From assembly GCA_034117945.1 (NCBI GenBank), contig JAXEOR010000112.1, positions 1-8,638 on the forward strand: 8,638 nucleotides of DNA, read 5' to 3'. Shown piece by piece: positions 7,726 to 8,638 of this stretch (its first letter is position 1; each line of letters begins with the position of its first letter). The DNA comes from SIG438 sp034117945. GTDB taxonomy: Bacteria > Bacillota > Clostridia > HGM11514. Below the pieces are notes generated by a model. It did no database searches and had not been told where the DNA came from. It saw only the letters and a program-made list of their open reading frames with translations. A program made the position numbers and the translations under genes.

Positions 7726-8553
7726 TTAACCTCCCTGTTCGGGGGATAGGCACTGATTTATCCATTCCACCGCCTGATCCACCCAGTTTGCCACAGCAGG
7801 AATGCAAAGCTCCGGTTCGTCCCGGCAGGTGATCTCATTAGCCAGTGCAACCCCGTGATTCCCTTGAGGATAAATATGTACTTCAAAGGGAATGTTGTAT
7901 CGAGCGAGGGCATCGGCCATCACCAGAGTGTTTTCTACAGACACTACCTGATCCGAGGCGGTATGCACCAAAAAAGCGGGAACGGTATGCTCTCCCACCT
8001 GCCTTTCCATGGAATACTGCTCCAGCTCCTGCCGGGTAGGGGTTTCGGTTCCTAAAATACGATAAAAAGAAGGCATGTGGGTGGCAACAGAGGCGGAAAT
8101 CACAGGATAAATCAGCAGCATTCCCTTTGGCCTGTTAGAGCCGAAGGGGGTGCCCGCCTCCTGGTAAATTTCGGGCAGATGCCACATGGTTCCCAAAGAA
8201 GCGCACAGATGACCGCCGGCGGAAAAGCCGCAGGCAAACACCCGCTCAGGGTTAATATGAAACTCCTGTGCGTGGGCTTTGATATAATCCATTGCCACAG
8301 AGGCCTGAAGCAAGGGGCGGGGGAATTTTGCCTTTTCTCCCACGGAATAGTGCAGCACAAAGGCATTCAGCCCCCGAGCCAAAAAGGCCAGAGCAATGGG
8401 CTCTCCTTCCCGGTCGGAGCAAACGCAGCTGTAACCGCCTCCCGGAATGACCAGCAGTGCGTCCCGGATCAGGGTTCCAACCTGGTCTGCGGCATATACC
8501 TCTAAAAAAAACTCCGGGTCTGTTTGGCTGAGGGGGATTTTTTGATAAATCAT
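7726..8553 (-). CDS. Alpha/beta hydrolase, esterase/deacetylase-like (BD-FAE/acetylxylan esterase type)
   Basis: The 275-residue protein has the alpha/beta-hydrolase layout of small carbohydrate esterases: the oxyanion-loop motif IPGGGYSCV (36-44; HGGGW-like), the nucleophile elbow GFSAGGH with Ser111, the acid HTASDQVV with Asp201, and the base GNHGVAL with His233. It has the usual family length. Relatives remove acetyl or feruloyl groups from sugars or act on other small esters; the true substrate is unknown. There is no signal peptide, so it should be intracellular. It has seven Cys residues, two of them in the oxyanion region (C43, C45), which again fits the reducing cytoplasm. The start has AGGAG 7 nt upstream and a clear promoter behind it. 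It is convergent with the stalk-domain gene and seems to stand alone. The stop is UAA. Confidence 0.9.
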   Translation of the reverse strand: MIYQKIPLSQTDPEFFLEVYAADQVGTLIRDALLVIPGGGYSCVCSDREGEPIALAFLARGLNAFVLHYSVGEKAKFPRPLLQASVAMDYIKAHAQEFHINPERVFACGFSAGGHLCASLGTMWHLPEIYQEAGTPFGSNRPKGMLLIYPVISASVATHMPSFYRILGTETPTRQELEQYSMERQVGEHTVPAFLVHTASDQVVSVENTLVMADALARYNIPFEVHIYPQGNHGVALANEITCRDEPELCIPAVANWVDQAVEWINQCLSPEQGG

Positions 8554-8585
8554 GGTATCTCTCCTTTTTCTAAGCTTATGTTACT

Positions 8586-8614
8586 ATTATAGGATATTTT
8601 TTCTTTTAAGTCAA
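8586..8614 (-). promoter_or_regulatory. Near-consensus sigma-A promoter of the alpha/beta hydrolase gene
   Basis: On the minus strand TTGACT (8609-8614, 5/6) and TATAAT (8586-8591, 6/6) are exactly 17 bp apart, with an A-rich spacer. The transcript would start near 8579, about 26 nt before the ATG. This is the best promoter in the window. No operator-like palindrome overlaps it, and nothing else is seen in 8615-8638. Confidence 0.85.
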
Positions 8615-8638
8615 CTGCAATAATCCTCTAAAAAAGCG

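Noticed and set aside
7589..7807. 72-codon minus-strand frame overlapping the 3' end of the alpha/beta hydrolase
   Set aside because: Its first half overlaps the hydrolase gene in another frame, and no convincing ribosome binding site or family motif was found. The stretch ELLKRPFVRGWRHDKK looks protein-like, but not enough to call a gene.

Overview
The window looks like chromosomal DNA of a low-to-mid GC Gram-positive anaerobe of the Bacillota, most likely class Clostridia (gut Oscillospiraceae-like lineages fit). The reasons are AGGAG-type Shine-Dalgarno sites before almost every gene, consensus sigma-A promoters, a SecA with a zinc-binding SEC-C tail, the secA-prfB neighbourhood common in Bacillota, and a secreted protein with a copper-amine-oxidase-type 'stalk' domain. 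The taxonomic call is inference from gene content, not from a marker search.

Left and centre (1-5999, all minus strand, so read from right to left): secA (preprotein translocase ATPase) -> SGNH/GDSL hydrolase -> prfB (release factor 2, with the classic +1 programmed frameshift) -> prfA (release factor 1) -> start of a Sua5/TsaC-type threonylcarbamoyl-AMP synthase cut by the window edge. The secA, SGNH and prfB genes are 38-49 bp apart and look co-transcribed from an extended -10 sigma-A promoter at 6103-6131. A run of three hairpins separates prfB from prfA. The sua5-like gene seems to have its own promoter right after the prfA stop. The block is about protein synthesis and export: tRNA t6A modification, termination at all three stop codons, and Sec secretion. 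The hydrolase is the outsider. prmC, the RF methyltransferase gene often found beside prfA, is not here.

Right part (6000-8638): a 227-bp divergent promoter region, then a plus-strand gene for a secreted stalk-domain protein with two 85-residue repeats (57/85 identical) and a more divergent third copy, closed by a very strong intrinsic terminator at 7523-7566. Convergent to it is a minus-strand alpha/beta hydrolase of the esterase/deacetylase type with a near-perfect sigma-A promoter at 8586-8614. The 239-bp gap between these two genes holds, besides the terminator, an unexplained structured stretch: a 9-bp hairpin, a longer-range pairing, and a possible 23-codon ORF.

All six complete genes of normal size end in UAA, which both release factors read; the only UGA is the regulatory one inside prfB. 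No tRNA, rRNA, CRISPR array, insertion sequence or phage gene was seen. Most of the window is ordinary housekeeping DNA. The parts that deserve a second look are the intergenic element at 7558-7725, the hairpin cluster between prfB and prfA, and the repeat-containing secreted protein.
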